A DNA stretch of 64,000 nucleotides from Legionella geestiana (GTDB lineage Bacteria; Pseudomonadota; Gammaproteobacteria; Legionellales; Legionellaceae). A program made the translations under genes and the position numbers. The first letter of the stretch is position 1, and every line of letters begins with the position of its first letter. The notes under the pieces are model-generated. The model ran no database searches. It was not told where the DNA came from and saw nothing but the letters and a program-made list of their open reading frames with translations. The stretch covers positions 2,413,001 to 2,477,000 of the forward strand of contig NZ_CP038271.1 in the NCBI RefSeq assembly GCF_004571195.1, given 5' to 3'. Below, piece by piece: positions 9,105 through 18,933 of this stretch.

Positions 9105-12100
9105 ATGCCCAAATATTACTACTGGGAAGATATTCTTGATTTAACCCCGGAAGTTGAAGAGGAATGTTCAAAAGCGCTCGATCAGATTCGTAACGAACAA
9201 ACTAAAAGTGCAGGACTGGAAGAGCTTACTGGATACAACCTCTACAGTGTACGTGCCGGGTATAGAAAGCGCCTGCTGTTTACAGTGATAAATGTGGGGG
9301 GGCATGATTACCTCAAATTTCTTGAACTGTCGCTCAACCACTATGAGGATTCACGCATTATGAAAAACCCGAAACTGTTAAAGAAGTTTCGGAAGTCGCG
9401 TAAAAAAACGTCTTCAGAGACGCTTACATGGGAATCTGCTGATGACACCCAATTGAAGGGGGTTATACATTCTGATATTTCAGAGGCACCCGCACCGCTT
9501 CGATGGTATAACCATCATCTGATAGCGCTCACTGGCGTGCAGCGAGAGGTTCAGAACATTGCTGTGCCGGCATTGATAAGTGGCCTTGCAGGCAGTGGTA
9601 AGACATCGACAGTATTACTGAGCCTGCCTAAACTTAGCACGCAGTACAATGCGATTGTATGCATTGCAAATACGCCTCTGCTTCGTAATGACATGCAGAG
9701 CGCATGGAATTCCCTTCCACAGGCAATGGAACCTGACAGCCGGGTTGAATTTTTAACATGGCTCGAATGGGCAGAGCGCAGCGGGCTTAACCTTAGCGGT
9801 AAAACACTCGCAGGAGAGAGCGAGTTTAAAGTCTGGTACCGTGAAAATGTCCATAAGATTGCCAGGATTGCCCGCCAGCATGGCGTTACGCCTTCGAAAC
9901 TCGTTAAGGCACAAAAAACCAGTGGCACGCGTCAGCATGATTTACAGGCAGATGCTGAAGCTTCTGCCATCTACCAGGAAATGCGCATTGCCTGTGGGTA
10001 TACCCCTGAAGCCTATCAGGCCCTTGGTACCTGCTTTTCGCTGTTTTCTACCGGGAGTGCCGACCGGCAATTTGTGCACGAGTGGCTGTTGCCTGCGTGG
10101 GAGAAGTATTGTGCGAGGGCAGCGCTCGTTGACCCGTCCTTTGTTCAGCTGGAACCGGGCGAGCTCGATGGCCTGTTGGTGGTTGAGGAGGCTCAGGATT
10201 TTTCCTGTCGCCAGTTGAGGGATTTGTTGCGCTTTTCAGGCTCAAAACTCCAGTTTATTGCCTGTGCCGGGGAATACCAGCGCCTGAATGACTCGCTGCC
10301 GTTTGTTAACCATCTTCAGCAGATGGTGTATGAGGCGGGTACGGAACTGACGCGTGTTGTACTTCCTGGCTCGTTTCGCGTGCCGGCCGTTCTTGAGGGG
10401 GCGGTACAGTTATTAATCGACTGGTCAGTGTTTGACGCAGGTGGAGTGCAGGATAAAGCCCAGGTGCGTACGTTCGAATCGACACTGGGTCCGCACGCGC
10501 TCCCAGGAAGCGCGCACTGGTTTGAGTGTGACAAGATACCTGCGGATTTACTCCAGAGCATTCGTGTCTTTGGTGCAAATAATCCGGAGTTCGCGGTAGT
10601 GACCAGTCCAGATCCAGAGCATGTCGATGAAGCGCGCCGGGTATTTGGGGAGGACGTATTTGTTACAACCATCGAAGCCATAAAGGGAATGCAGTTTAAA
10701 ACAGGCGTGCATTACCGATTACTCGATACACCGCGCGCTGAGCATCTTTGCGCAGCTCGTGAAGCTCAGCAGGCTGAAGGCGCGAGCAGCTCTGCTTATC
10801 GCCCTAAAAACCGGCGTGGCAACTGGCAAAATGCTACAACTTATCACAGGCTTTTTACCGCCTACACGCGATTTAGTGAGCGGCTTATTATCATGGAGGC
10901 AAGTGTCGGAAAATATAAAACGGCCCTGCTTTCAAACGCTTTACGTGCAAAAATACCAGAGCGCATGCCGCTTTCTTTGACCCATGAGACCGTCGATACA
11001 AGTCCAGAGGCATGGGCAAAGCGCGTACGCCAGTTTATCCGTCAGGGAAGCATTGATACGGCAAGGCGACTTTTTATTGAGAAATGCAAAGGCAGGCCCG
11101 AGGAATTTACTACCCTTATGGCGCGGTTTGAGCGGCGAGTAGAACCGGCCATGCCCGCTCAACCTGAAGCACAGCCCTCGTCCAGCAGTAGCAGCAGCTC
11201 CAGCACAAGCAGTAGCAGCACAGATGCGCATATTGTATCCCCATCAAAGACGCCAGCCCTCCCGTCAGTGCGCCCCGCAGCTTCCCGCAGAGGCAAAGGC
11301 CCCAAAAGGGGAATGCAGCGAATGTCACATGCAAACGGCACTACAGAGAAACAGCTTCTTGCAAAGCTTTTTAATCCCGTTGACTCTGAAATTGCTGAAA
11401 TTATCAACCAGTCTGATAAAAAGAATCCAGACCTGACGCGTATTTTTGAGCGTCTCACAAAGCCCGTAAACCTGCTTCCATGGATAAGTCTTGAGCAGTT
11501 TGGCATGCAGTTTAGCCTGGAGCCTAAAGCAGTACGAAGCTCCATGATGTACTGGGTGTTTAACTATACATCTATCGGGAGGAGTGAGTACCTTGAAAAA
11601 TTGCTTAAAGAAAGTCCACAACTGATAAACGCTCTTGCGGACTATTGCCGACAGCTTCATCTGGCAAAGGAGCCAATGTTTGACGCGCGTTTTAGCGATT
11701 TGCGCTATCTTATTCTGCTAAGACAAAAACCCGGGCTTTGTCATAAGCTGCTGCAGGCGATAAATACGCGCGCCGGCTTTCGCAAAGACTCAGATACAGT
11801 GATTGATGTAAGCCTTCAGCACCTTCCTTTAGTGTGTCATCGAATTTGCAGCAACCTGTATCTGCTCCCGCAGGATGAATGGGAGAGCTACATCCGCGCC
11901 GGTGAAGAATGGACGCTTGAATGGGTCGGATATTTGGTGCATGTCTTAAAGGAGCGGGCAGCACATGCCAGAGCCGATTGGCATAAGTGTGCGGTATCGG
12001 ATGATGTGATGCAGCAGGTTCGTAAATTTTTAGGAGTGGGTCAGCCAGTCGGTATTCCGCCGGGAGAGGATAAAAATAGTCCGTTTTTGAGAATGCACAA

Positions 12101-13193
12101 AAAAGCGCGCACCTGTACCTCTCCTTTAGTTATGATGAAAGCGCTTAACAAGGAGCTGAAAAACTGCGGAAAAAACTGGTTTCGACCTGCATACGTTGAA
12201 CTCTATGTGGCCCGCGAAGGCATACGAGAGGCGATATCGAGGCCTGCTCTCAAGGCTTCTGAGCCACGTGTGAGTTCGAGTGCGGTGAGTTTTTTTCAGG
12301 GACATTCTGGTGCACAATCGACGATACAGCAGAGCGGTGAAAGCCGGTACCAGTTTCCCAAGGATGCAAGTACGGTCACTCTGGAGACACTCTTCACGCC
12401 CAATGCAGATGCACTGAGGGAAGGAAGAACGTCTTTTCTTGACTGGCTGTGTGCAGGAGATTCTCCCGTGTGCCAGTTTACACTTGTGCGTCTTTTAACC
12501 AGTGTAAATTCACGCCTTACGGAAGCCTTTATAGAGGTTCTGCGTCAAAACGTCCTGGCGGGCAATTTCGACCCGAAGTATCTCGATGTTCAGTGCCTGG
12601 CCATGATTGTCGATACTGATGCGGGCGGGTACCTGATAGCCTTGTTCGCGCAACAGCTGAATGTGGCCCCTGCAGAGCTTTTACAGGCAATTGCCGCGTA
12701 TTATCCGAAAGCATGTGACCCCTGGTCGCAGCTTCTGCACTTTACGCTCGAATCTGAATGGAACACCCATGTAACGCCCGGTATTTCAGAGCAGCCGCTG
12801 TATGCGATGTATCCCCATGTTTATGCCCGTTTGCAGAAACTCTATTCGCTGGCGAATCAAAGAGGCAAAGGACTTTGGGATTCTTGCGCAAGTTCACCAT
12901 TTCTTCGTGACAATCTGCTGAATGCGCTGGCTTTTTTGAAGCTGCCTGATTCGAAAATTTCTGATTGCGACAGAGCGTTGGTTAACAGACTCAGTGAACA
13001 GCTTGAGGCTATGGAAAATACCGACATCGAAGCCATCACGGCGCTTGTTGGAGAGCTGCGGGCTGACCCTCTTCTGCATCCAGCCGGCATGCTCGCAGGT
13101 TTTATTCGCGCCTTTTGCGACCATTACCTTCTGGTTGAACTGCGCATGAAGGAGCTGGAAAGCCAGTACGCCCAAGAACATCACTCAATTTAA
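9105..13193 (+). CDS. Giant protein: RelE/ParE-like N-terminus, SF1 helicase core, helical C-terminal half
   Basis: Residues 1 to about 100 look like a RelE/ParE-type fold (NLYSVRAGYRKRLLFTVI, then LKFLELSLNHYEDSR). A superfamily 1 helicase core follows: Walker A GLAGSGKTST near 159, motif II VVEEAQDF near 359 (first Asp replaced by Glu), motif III CAGEYQR near 387, motif IV PGSFRVP near 421, motif V IKGMQF near 523 and motif VI FTAYTRFSERL near 582. A serine/threonine run near 690-708 links to about 650 residues of predicted helices without a recognised domain. ATG 9105 aligns with the start of the downstream paralogue; ATG 9078 is also open and in frame. The gene is 17 bases from that paralogue, so they form an operon. 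The function is unknown: a defence protein or a secreted effector are both possible. Confidence 0.82.
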   Translation: MPKYYYWEDILDLTPEVEEECSKALDQIRNEQTKSAGLEELTGYNLYSVRAGYRKRLLFTVINVGGHDYLKFLELSLNHYEDSRIMKNPKLLKKFRKSRKKTSSETLTWESADDTQLKGVIHSDISEAPAPLRWYNHHLIALTGVQREVQNIAVPALISGLAGSGKTSTVLLSLPKLSTQYNAIVCIANTPLLRNDMQSAWNSLPQAMEPDSRVEFLTWLEWAERSGLNLSGKTLAGESEFKVWYRENVHKIARIARQHGVTPSKLVKAQKTSGTRQHDLQADAEASAIYQEMRIACGYTPEAYQALGTCFSLFSTGSADRQFVHEWLLPAWEKYCARAALVDPSFVQLEPGELDGLLVVEEAQDFSCRQLRDLLRFSGSKLQFIACAGEYQRLNDSLPFVNHLQQMVYEAGTELTRVVLPGSFRVPAVLEGAVQLLIDWSVFDAGGVQDKAQVRTFESTLGPHALPGSAHWFECDKIPADLLQSIRVFGANNPEFAVVTSPDPEHVDEARRVFGEDVFVTTIEAIKGMQFKTGVHYRLLDTPRAEHLCAAREAQQAEGASSSAYRPKNRRGNWQNATTYHRLFTAYTRFSERLIIMEASVGKYKTALLSNALRAKIPERMPLSLTHETVDTSPEAWAKRVRQFIRQGSIDTARRLFIEKCKGRPEEFTTLMARFERRVEPAMPAQPEAQPSSSSSSSSSTSSSSTDAHIVSPSKTPALPSVRPAASRRGKGPKRGMQRMSHANGTTEKQLLAKLFNPVDSEIAEIINQSDKKNPDLTRIFERLTKPVNLLPWISLEQFGMQFSLEPKAVRSSMMYWVFNYTSIGRSEYLEKLLKESPQLINALADYCRQLHLAKEPMFDARFSDLRYLILLRQKPGLCHKLLQAINTRAGFRKDSDTVIDVSLQHLPLVCHRICSNLYLLPQDEWESYIRAGEEWTLEWVGYLVHVLKERAAHARADWHKCAVSDDVMQQVRKFLGVGQPVGIPPGEDKNSPFLRMHKKARTCTSPLVMMKALNKELKNCGKNWFRPAYVELYVAREGIREAISRPALKASEPRVSSSAVSFFQGHSGAQSTIQQSGESRYQFPKDASTVTLETLFTPNADALREGRTSFLDWLCAGDSPVCQFTLVRLLTSVNSRLTEAFIEVLRQNVLAGNFDPKYLDVQCLAMIVDTDAGGYLIALFAQQLNVAPAELLQAIAAYYPKACDPWSQLLHFTLESEWNTHVTPGISEQPLYAMYPHVYARLQKLYSLANQRGKGLWDSCASSPFLRDNLLNALAFLKLPDSKISDCDRALVNRLSEQLEAMENTDIEAITALVGELRADPLLHPAGMLAGFIRAFCDHYLLVELRMKELESQYAQEHHSI

Positions 13194-13210
13194 CGCATAG
13201 AGGTTTATAC

Positions 13211-16200
13211 ATGTTTTTTTACTGGAAAGGTATTTTAGTTTCAGAGGAAATATTAGCAGAGTGCGCCGGAACCATTGAAAAGATTCAAAATAGACAATTC
13301 ACGGGTCTCCACTTTGAACAACTCAATGGACATAATCTTTTTAGCGTTCGAGCCGCAGATTTCGGAAATAAAAGACGCCACCGTTTACTTTTTACCATTA
13401 TTGAGTGGGGCGGCAGTCACTATCTGCAGTTTGCTGAAATGTCTTATAACCACTATAAAGACTCCCGATTCATGCGAAACCCGAATGCGCTTAAGCGTTT
13501 TCGCATAGATGCTCGTAAACAACTGGCATCAGGGGCAGCGGCATCCTCCAGTAGAGAGGATGCCACGCGACTGCGATGGGAAGCTGTTAACAGTGAAGAG
13601 ACCCTGGAGCGTATTAAGAAGGCGACCCGCCACGCACCATCCGCACCACTGCCCATGCAGTGGTATGCCGACAGGCCACTCGTTCTTGATAAGGCGCAGC
13701 AGGATACTGCTGCAAAGCTCACGCTGCCGCTCCTTTTCACGGGCCTTCCAGGAAGTGGCAAGACCTCCACCATACTGTTGTCATTGCCTGAATTGAGGCA
13801 TCAATACCCGCGAATCGTATGCATTACCCGTTCGATGATGCTCAGAAACGACATGCAGTCTGCCTGGAACGCCCTGCCACAGGCAGTGGAGCCTGGCGCG
13901 TCTGTTGAGTTTCTAACCTATAGGGAATGGGCAGAGTCCTGTGGGCTTGACCTGACCGGCAAGCAGGAAGTTGGGGAAGAGGCGTTTATTGAGTGGTACC
14001 TTAAACATGCTCAGGCGGTTGCAAAGCGCCTTGGGTACGACCCACTTCCAAAACTTTTAGAGCCTCTTAAAAGTCGAGATAAAAAACGCATGGAACTTCA
14101 TCAGCGCGAAGAAGCTCGAGCGGTGTATCAGGAAGGGCGGATTGCCTCAGGATGTGCCGATAAAGAAGCGTATAAAAATCTTGGAAAGCGGCTTTCCACT
14201 CTCGCGCCCAAAAGTCTTGAGCGCGCCTTTGTCTGGGATATCATCCTGTCTCACTGGGTGCCGAATCTCGCTGCCGGGGGTAAAATCGATCTCTCGTTTG
14301 TACGTATTGACCCGCCGGTGTGCGGGGGACTTGTATGGCTTGATGAAGCACAGGATGTTTCAGGGGCACAGCTGGAAAATATCGCAAAGTTCGCGGGTCG
14401 TGGGTTGCCACTTGTGCTGTGCGCAGGCGACTTTCAGCGACTGAGTGATCCGCTGCCTTTCACCAAGCCCATTCGCGCCATTGGCCAGACTAATGGAGAG
14501 GGTGGCGACATTAAAGTGACACAGATCGCGCTGCCCGGTTCCTACCGTGTACCGCTTGTGCTTGAGGCGTTCATGCAGCGCATCATTACGCTTGCCATTA
14601 ACGATTTAGGCGGCCTTCAGGATAAAAAGCAGGTGCATGAATTTAAGTGCTCTCAAGGTAAACATGCGCGCCCCGGAAGAGCACACTGGCTTACCTGGGA
14701 GGCGATGGACGACGTACTTCGGGAGTCGCTTGGCGCTTTTGCCGCGAATAACCCGGAGTGTGTTGTTATTACGCATGAGGAATATCGAGATGAAGCACAA
14801 GCGCGCTTTGGTGAGGGGGCGCTCGTGCGCACCATCGAAGAGATCAAGGGAATGCAGTTTGAAACCTGTATCCTCTACCGTTATCTCGATACTCTCCGTT
14901 TTGCGAAAATCAGCGAGAGTTTGCATGGACATGCGGCTTCCTCCTCAGGCGTTGTAGCGCATCGCCCGAAACACGGTCTTGGCAACTGGCAGAATGCCAC
15001 CGCCTTTAACCGACTTTTTACAGCATGCAGCCGTGTCAGCGAGCGTCTGGTGATGGTTGATATCGAAAAACCGCTCTATCCTGCCGAAGCGCTTAAGTTA
15101 TCACTGAAGCAAACGCTGCCGGAAAACAGTGTGCCGGACTTTAGCGCTGAACGGCGTGCCTTTGGCATCGAAGACTGGCAGGCGTGCGTGGAACAGTATA
15201 TTCGCCATGAAAACCTCACTCAGGCGCGCGCACTGTTCCTGAAACGCTGTAATGGAACTGACGAGGCTTTCGATGCTCTGGCAGCGCGTCTGCAGGCGCG
15301 CGTCATGCCGCTCCTTCCTGAAGTGCAGGCGCCTCCCATCATGCTGCCTGAAGTGGTTCAAGCACCTGTGGCCGCACGATCGACAGACCCGGCCAGAGCC
15401 GCATCCAGCCTGTCAGCCCCTTCCTTTTTTCAGGAGGCGCCGTCTGGAAGGGGACGCCGAACGCGTGCAAAGGCGGCGACTCATGAAAACGCTGAAGCTA
15501 CAGCTGCACGCAAGTATCTACAGGTGATTTTCAACCCACTAAATGCTCAGGAGATGCTCTCGTTTACAAAAGACCCTGAAAGTATTGAAGCGCTGCGCAC
15601 TTATTTGACGACCCCGCATAATGTGCTGCCATATATCACGGCCAGACAGCTTTGCATGCAGTTTACGAAAGATCCGAACAAGCCCTGTGCGACCTCACTT
15701 TTCCACTGGTTTTTTAAACTGGGTGATAAACGGCATCATGATTTTCTCGTCGATATTTTGCGTTGTAACCCCGGGCTTCGCAGTGAACTCAGGCAGCTTT
15801 TTATCACTATGGGCAAAAGCTTTGAGCCACCTTATGATGCGGGTTTTGCCGATTTTCACCATGCTGTCCATAACCATGGCATGGCACTTGATGAAAGTGA
15901 GGTTCTTACGCTCTTGATGCAGGATTCAGGTCTTAAATCGCGTGATGAATTCATGTGGGCCGCGGTACGCCATATGCCAAAGGAATGCCATGCCTTTTGC
16001 AGAGAAATGCTCAATTACCCAGTCACAGAGTGGGCAATACTTCTGAGGAATAAGGGAGAGCGGGCGTCTTACTGGCTTAGTGAAAGCCTCATTCGCTTTA
16101 CAGAGCGGTACATTGATGCGCGTAATAAAACCGGGTGTCACACACTGAAGTCCTATAAAGAGTTTATCATTGAGGCATTTAGAACCGCGAGCTTTTTTGT

Positions 16201-18442
16201 GGAAGGGCGCGCGATACGTGATCTTAAGGAAAAGCTCCCGCGCCTTCTGCAGAGGCAACGCTTAAATAATCAAGATGCAGCGGTTTCGTTTTTAAATAAC
16301 CTGCTCACGGAAAAATCGGCGACAGCACTCAATGAGGGCTATCTTTTTCTGTCGGCAATTAGAGATCATATTGCCAGCCTGCCAAGACGTTCCCAAAGTC
16401 TCGAAAATAAAATTCAGAGCGCTGAAGCGTTCTGGTCATTAACCGAAAAGAAAACAGAGGATGGTCGTACTTTTTTATGGGCGTTAATGTCGGAACCTGC
16501 AAACGCTCATGCTGTGACAAGCGCACTTCGTAATGTCCCTGAAATTATGGCAACGATGACGCTTCCAAGACTTTTAAAACACCAGGCGCCGGTAGGCACA
16601 TATGGTTCAAGCTCATTATTCGCCTGGCTCTGCATGGCTGGAACCGAAGATGCTCACCACATTCTTTACGACCTTCTTTGTGGAAAAAATCCAGCATTGA
16701 CGGCAGTGATTTGCGGTCTCTTGAAAACCAGAGTTTTAGTGAATAATTTTGAAAAAAATACTTTTGACATAGCATGGCTCACAAGGCTAAACCGTACCAG
16801 GTCAGGCTCCAAGTTGTTAGTTGAACTTGCAAGAAGGCTTGAGTGCAGCCCCGATTTCCTGTTCCTTAAGCTTCACGGGTATGTTTCCGCTGAATTTGTC
16901 AGTGACTTCAGGTATGCGCTGAACGTTTATGATGCAGATTGGGAAAGGCATTTTACCATGGTCAATATTGACTCTGGAGGAAAAATTTTGTTGGCGCAAA
17001 CACTTGAAAGAGTTAAAGAATGTTTGAGTGAGGTCTCAATAGTTGCAAAAAGAAGATGGGAAAATCACGGTTCTCTGAATTTCGAAGAGTTTATCGAACA
17101 TGTAAAGAACGATGTTGCTTCTATCGGAGTAGATCATCCGCAGTCTGAAGGGGTGATTGTTAAGAAAGTCCTCTCGAAACTTAACGGGCTTCAGCCTTTA
17201 AGTCTGATGAATATATACCTGGTTTTCCGTTCTGCCATGCTTGACACGGACATGTCACCTTTTACATTTGTTCAGGGATATATGAGAGACTTTTGTCGTC
17301 GCTTTAGTGAGGATATGCGGCGTCTTCAACTTCTTGCTCTCTTCAGTTCCGCGACTTTTTGGGAAAATTTTGGTCAAATTGAATGGGGCGATTTGGTTCA
17401 GGGTTTTATCAGGGTGGAAGCAGCATTATTGTTTAATACAATATCTGAATCAGAAATAGGCCCGAGTGAGGATATAAGGAAAGCCTCCCTTTTAAAGCTC
17501 TGCCAGTATCTTCCTGATGATTTCGTTCGACTGGTCAGAAATGCCATTGAATTGCATCCGGAAAACTGGGAGCAATATTTTGAACGGAAAAAAACAACCT
17601 TACAGGGAGACGTTGCATTCATTGCAATGCTTGACAGAACAAGACAAGGCATGCAGCAGGTGGGGTCATTTGCCGCTCAAAGCTGGCAAAAATCACGGTT
17701 TATTTTGGGTCGCTCGCTTACAGGGTACTTGATGGTTGGCTTTGAGGCTGTTAAAAAAGCCAGTGTAAATTCTGAATTGAGCAGGGTCATTAAGGTCGAG
17801 GAAAAATTGAAGGAACTTAATCCCTTCAATTTGCTCGATGTCGACAGGATTTTCCGTTCTGCCATTCGCGACCCGGACCTGTCGCCATATAGTTATCTTT
17901 CTGGATTCATGCGAGACTTTTGTAACCTTTTAAATCAGGACATAAAGCGTTTTGAAAGGCTTTCACGCTTAGGTTCTAAAGATTTTTGGAGCGAATATAA
18001 CCGCATTGAGTGGGGTGAAATCGCTAAAGATTTTATCAAGGATGAAGCGGTATGCCTGTACAAGCTCATAACGGAATCAGAGACAATCCTGAGCGCAGGC
18101 ATGCAAGAGGGGCTCCTTGATGAGGCGCGCTTTATCGAAAATCCCAAAGCCGTAATGCTCCCATTTCTTCAAAAAGTCCTGGACAGGATGCCAAAGGGCT
18201 CCATCATCGACCGGGCATATCTGTCAAAGTTTATTCAGGCGCTGAATTATCAGAGAGATGGTAAACCCGTGATTGAGCTCTTTACCGATTTAGACAGGAT
18301 TATACCGGAAGAGACACTCCCGCTGGCAGGAGGTTTTGCGGCGATTATGCGAGCAGTAAAAATGTTTGCGGAAAAAGCGATGCGCGTTGAGAGTGCCGAG
18401 GATATTTTGAGTTTTTCCCCGGCTGCATCGAGCAGGCCTTAA
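13211..18442 (+). CDS. Giant paralogue: RelE/ParE-like N-terminus, SF1 helicase core, extended repeat-containing C-terminus
   Basis: This 1743-aa protein is homologous to the preceding one along its length. The N-terminus matches (MFFYWKGILVSEE; HNLFSVRAADFGNKRRHRLL). Helicase motifs are Walker A GLPGSGKTST near 177, motif II WLDEAQDV near 375 (canonical DEAQD), CAGDFQR near 404, PGSYRVP near 442, IKGMQFET near 544 and FTACSRVSERL near 600. After a proline/alanine/serine linker near 690-750 comes a helical region about 350 residues longer than in the paralogue. It includes a repeated unit of about 110 residues (near 1313-1420 and 1523-1633) with shared FRSA, FMRDFC/YMRDFC and IEWG. A GAGG precedes the ATG. 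Unlike its partner, its ATPase motifs look fully canonical. Confidence 0.82.
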   Translation: MFFYWKGILVSEEILAECAGTIEKIQNRQFTGLHFEQLNGHNLFSVRAADFGNKRRHRLLFTIIEWGGSHYLQFAEMSYNHYKDSRFMRNPNALKRFRIDARKQLASGAAASSSREDATRLRWEAVNSEETLERIKKATRHAPSAPLPMQWYADRPLVLDKAQQDTAAKLTLPLLFTGLPGSGKTSTILLSLPELRHQYPRIVCITRSMMLRNDMQSAWNALPQAVEPGASVEFLTYREWAESCGLDLTGKQEVGEEAFIEWYLKHAQAVAKRLGYDPLPKLLEPLKSRDKKRMELHQREEARAVYQEGRIASGCADKEAYKNLGKRLSTLAPKSLERAFVWDIILSHWVPNLAAGGKIDLSFVRIDPPVCGGLVWLDEAQDVSGAQLENIAKFAGRGLPLVLCAGDFQRLSDPLPFTKPIRAIGQTNGEGGDIKVTQIALPGSYRVPLVLEAFMQRIITLAINDLGGLQDKKQVHEFKCSQGKHARPGRAHWLTWEAMDDVLRESLGAFAANNPECVVITHEEYRDEAQARFGEGALVRTIEEIKGMQFETCILYRYLDTLRFAKISESLHGHAASSSGVVAHRPKHGLGNWQNATAFNRLFTACSRVSERLVMVDIEKPLYPAEALKLSLKQTLPENSVPDFSAERRAFGIEDWQACVEQYIRHENLTQARALFLKRCNGTDEAFDALAARLQARVMPLLPEVQAPPIMLPEVVQAPVAARSTDPARAASSLSAPSFFQEAPSGRGRRTRAKAATHENAEATAARKYLQVIFNPLNAQEMLSFTKDPESIEALRTYLTTPHNVLPYITARQLCMQFTKDPNKPCATSLFHWFFKLGDKRHHDFLVDILRCNPGLRSELRQLFITMGKSFEPPYDAGFADFHHAVHNHGMALDESEVLTLLMQDSGLKSRDEFMWAAVRHMPKECHAFCREMLNYPVTEWAILLRNKGERASYWLSESLIRFTERYIDARNKTGCHTLKSYKEFIIEAFRTASFFVEGRAIRDLKEKLPRLLQRQRLNNQDAAVSFLNNLLTEKSATALNEGYLFLSAIRDHIASLPRRSQSLENKIQSAEAFWSLTEKKTEDGRTFLWALMSEPANAHAVTSALRNVPEIMATMTLPRLLKHQAPVGTYGSSSLFAWLCMAGTEDAHHILYDLLCGKNPALTAVICGLLKTRVLVNNFEKNTFDIAWLTRLNRTRSGSKLLVELARRLECSPDFLFLKLHGYVSAEFVSDFRYALNVYDADWERHFTMVNIDSGGKILLAQTLERVKECLSEVSIVAKRRWENHGSLNFEEFIEHVKNDVASIGVDHPQSEGVIVKKVLSKLNGLQPLSLMNIYLVFRSAMLDTDMSPFTFVQGYMRDFCRRFSEDMRRLQLLALFSSATFWENFGQIEWGDLVQGFIRVEAALLFNTISESEIGPSEDIRKASLLKLCQYLPDDFVRLVRNAIELHPENWEQYFERKKTTLQGDVAFIAMLDRTRQGMQQVGSFAAQSWQKSRFILGRSLTGYLMVGFEAVKKASVNSELSRVIKVEEKLKELNPFNLLDVDRIFRSAIRDPDLSPYSYLSGFMRDFCNLLNQDIKRFERLSRLGSKDFWSEYNRIEWGEIAKDFIKDEAVCLYKLITESETILSAGMQEGLLDEARFIENPKAVMLPFLQKVLDRMPKGSIIDRAYLSKFIQALNYQRDGKPVIELFTDLDRIIPEETLPLAGGFAAIMRAVKMFAEKAMRVESAEDILSFSPAASSRP

Positions 18443-18459
18443 TAGACGGGCGGCGGCAT

Positions 18460-18933
18460 TTAGGGTCTTATATGGACTGCCCTTGTACCCTGAATGCCCC
18501 AGCACGCCGCTGGTTCTCCCTGCATGCCATGGCGGTCAAGCGTCATGAGCCGACAGGCCGGGTCGGCTGCGGCAATTGTGGGCTCGGCATGCGCCTCAAG
18601 GAGGAAGTCATTTTTTGTGGCGCTTTTAATGTGCAACCGATATCCGCCAAGGGGCGAGAGGCCTGCAACTGGTTTGGGCGGGTTAGCTCCGGGAGGAGCG
18701 ACGTCAGTATCAAAGGTGTGTGTGGCGAGGTGCCAGGCCTGCATGCCGGCGGCAAGCGCCAGCAACGCCATCTGTGCGTCATCACGATGTGTGCGCACAA
18801 GATGGCGGTTCCAGGACGGCCAGGCAACGGCGGCCAGTATAGCGGCAAGTGCGAGCACTATCACCGTTTCAAGCAGGCTGAAGCCCCTCATCCATCCTTG
18901 GTGACGTAACTTTGACTTCATCATCATCTTCAT
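18460..18933 (-). CDS. Type IV pilin (PilE-like major or minor pilin)
   Basis: The prepilin signature GFSLLETVIVLALAAILAAVAWPSW marks an N-methylated type IV pilin. PilD would cut after the glycine and the hydrophobic helix packs in the fibre core. The mature part is about 140 aa, with a cysteine pair (DPACRL and AACWGI) near the C-terminus, as in PilE pilins. Two starts are possible: MKMMMKSKL (18933), which overlaps the upstream gene by 65 bases, or MRGFSLLE (18891), overlapping by 23. It is far from the minor pilin cluster at 60.6-61.9 kb and converges on the second helicase gene with a 17-base gap. Confidence 0.85.
   Translation of the reverse strand: MKMMMKSKLRHQGWMRGFSLLETVIVLALAAILAAVAWPSWNRHLVRTHRDDAQMALLALAAGMQAWHLATHTFDTDVAPPGANPPKPVAGLSPLGGYRLHIKSATKNDFLLEAHAEPTIAAADPACRLMTLDRHGMQGEPAACWGIQGTRAVHIRP

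Noticed and set aside
9078-13193. The giant helicase as an ordinary UvrD/Rep or RecB
   Set aside because: Motif order is SF1, but the N-terminal domain, altered motif II, serine linker and long tail do not fit UvrD, Rep or RecB, and those families have different lengths and motif spacing.
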